From an uncultured Rhodospirillales bacterium (GTDB lineage Bacteria; Pseudomonadota; Alphaproteobacteria; Rhodospirillales; Defluviicoccaceae): a DNA stretch of 15,155 nucleotides. Location: NCBI GenBank assembly GCA_937127205.1, contig CAKZLS010000003.1, positions 1 through 15,155 of the forward strand, given 5' to 3'. Within the stretch, counting starts at the first letter, position 1; every line of letters starts with the position of its first letter. A model generated the notes under the pieces. The model worked only from the letters and a program-made list of their open reading frames with translations, did not search any database and was not told the DNA's origin. This document shows positions 15,050 through 15,155 of this stretch, in pieces. The position numbers were made by a program, and so were the translations under genes.

Positions 15050-15155
15050 GTGCTAACTAATACAGCCCTTAAACAGCTGAAACCAAGGGAAAAACCGTAC
15101 AAGGTCGCGGACCGCGACGGGATGTACGCCCATGTTGCCAAGTCCGGGAACATCA
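15050..15155 (+). CDS. P4-like tyrosine integrase, N-terminal part, cut by the window end
   Basis: Site-specific tyrosine recombinase that integrates and excises an element, usually at a tRNA gene. Only the first 35 codons are present. From the GTG at 15050 the product reads LTNTALKQLKPREKPYKVAD followed by RDGMYAHVAKSG. This is the start of the arm-type DNA-binding domain (DUF4102 type) that opens P4-like integrases. The GTG has GGAGA 7 bases upstream and gives the family's usual N-terminus. The same frame is open further upstream, so a longer start (for example GTG at 15017) is possible but less likely. The catalytic Arg/His/Tyr residues lie beyond the window, so intactness cannot be judged. 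It may belong to the ICE carrying the trb operon or to a neighbouring island. Confidence 0.88.
   Translation, partial: MLTNTALKQLKPREKPYKVADRDGMYAHVAKSGNI

Overview
The window is the mating-pair-formation (type IV secretion) block of a conjugative element, most likely an integrative and conjugative element (ICE) or a related plasmid-derived island, in a GC-rich alphaproteobacterium (Rhizobiales-like). Three things support this. The gene order traG - copG-like - trbBCDEJLFGI - DUF2274 - DUF736 is the one I know from rhizobial and related alphaproteobacterial ICEs. The coding style is GC-rich. The window ends in the start of a P4-like tyrosine integrase. No ribosomal RNA, tRNA or core housekeeping gene is visible, so the genus cannot be given.

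Layout. (1) 1-1209: a broken minus-strand gene for a putative exported protein (two frameshifts and one nonsense codon), then a non-coding stretch with a nested inverted repeat. (2) 1210-13547: twelve to thirteen tightly packed plus-strand genes. These are the coupling protein TraG, a ribbon-helix-helix (CopG-like) protein, ATPase TrbB, pilin TrbC, TrbD, ATPase TrbE, TrbJ, TrbL, TrbF, lipoprotein TrbG, TrbI, and two small conserved proteins, DUF2274 and DUF736. Most neighbours overlap by a few bases (ATGA or TGATG junctions), so this looks like one translationally coupled operon. trbK and trbH, present in the Ti/IncP versions, are absent and there is no room for them between the flanking genes. 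(3) 13548-14518: a scrap yard of less GC-rich DNA with an N-terminal remnant of an IS481-family transposase, a possible end of another insertion sequence, and two unrecognised coding remnants. (4) 14519-15049: a non-coding, AT-richer control region with seven copies of the octamer TGACGGTA and two pairs of CTATCG repeats. (5) 15050-15155: the first 35 codons of the integrase.

How it works together (known for the families, inferred here). TraG couples the relaxase-DNA complex to the channel. TrbB and TrbE power pilus assembly and transport. TrbC and TrbJ are pilus/surface components. TrbL, TrbF, TrbG and TrbI form the inner-membrane and envelope-spanning channel. The relaxase, the TraF pilin peptidase and oriT are not in the window. 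The octamer cluster ahead of the integrase is the most interesting undescribed structure. It is best read as arm-type integrase or excisionase binding sites of an attachment region, but this is inference.
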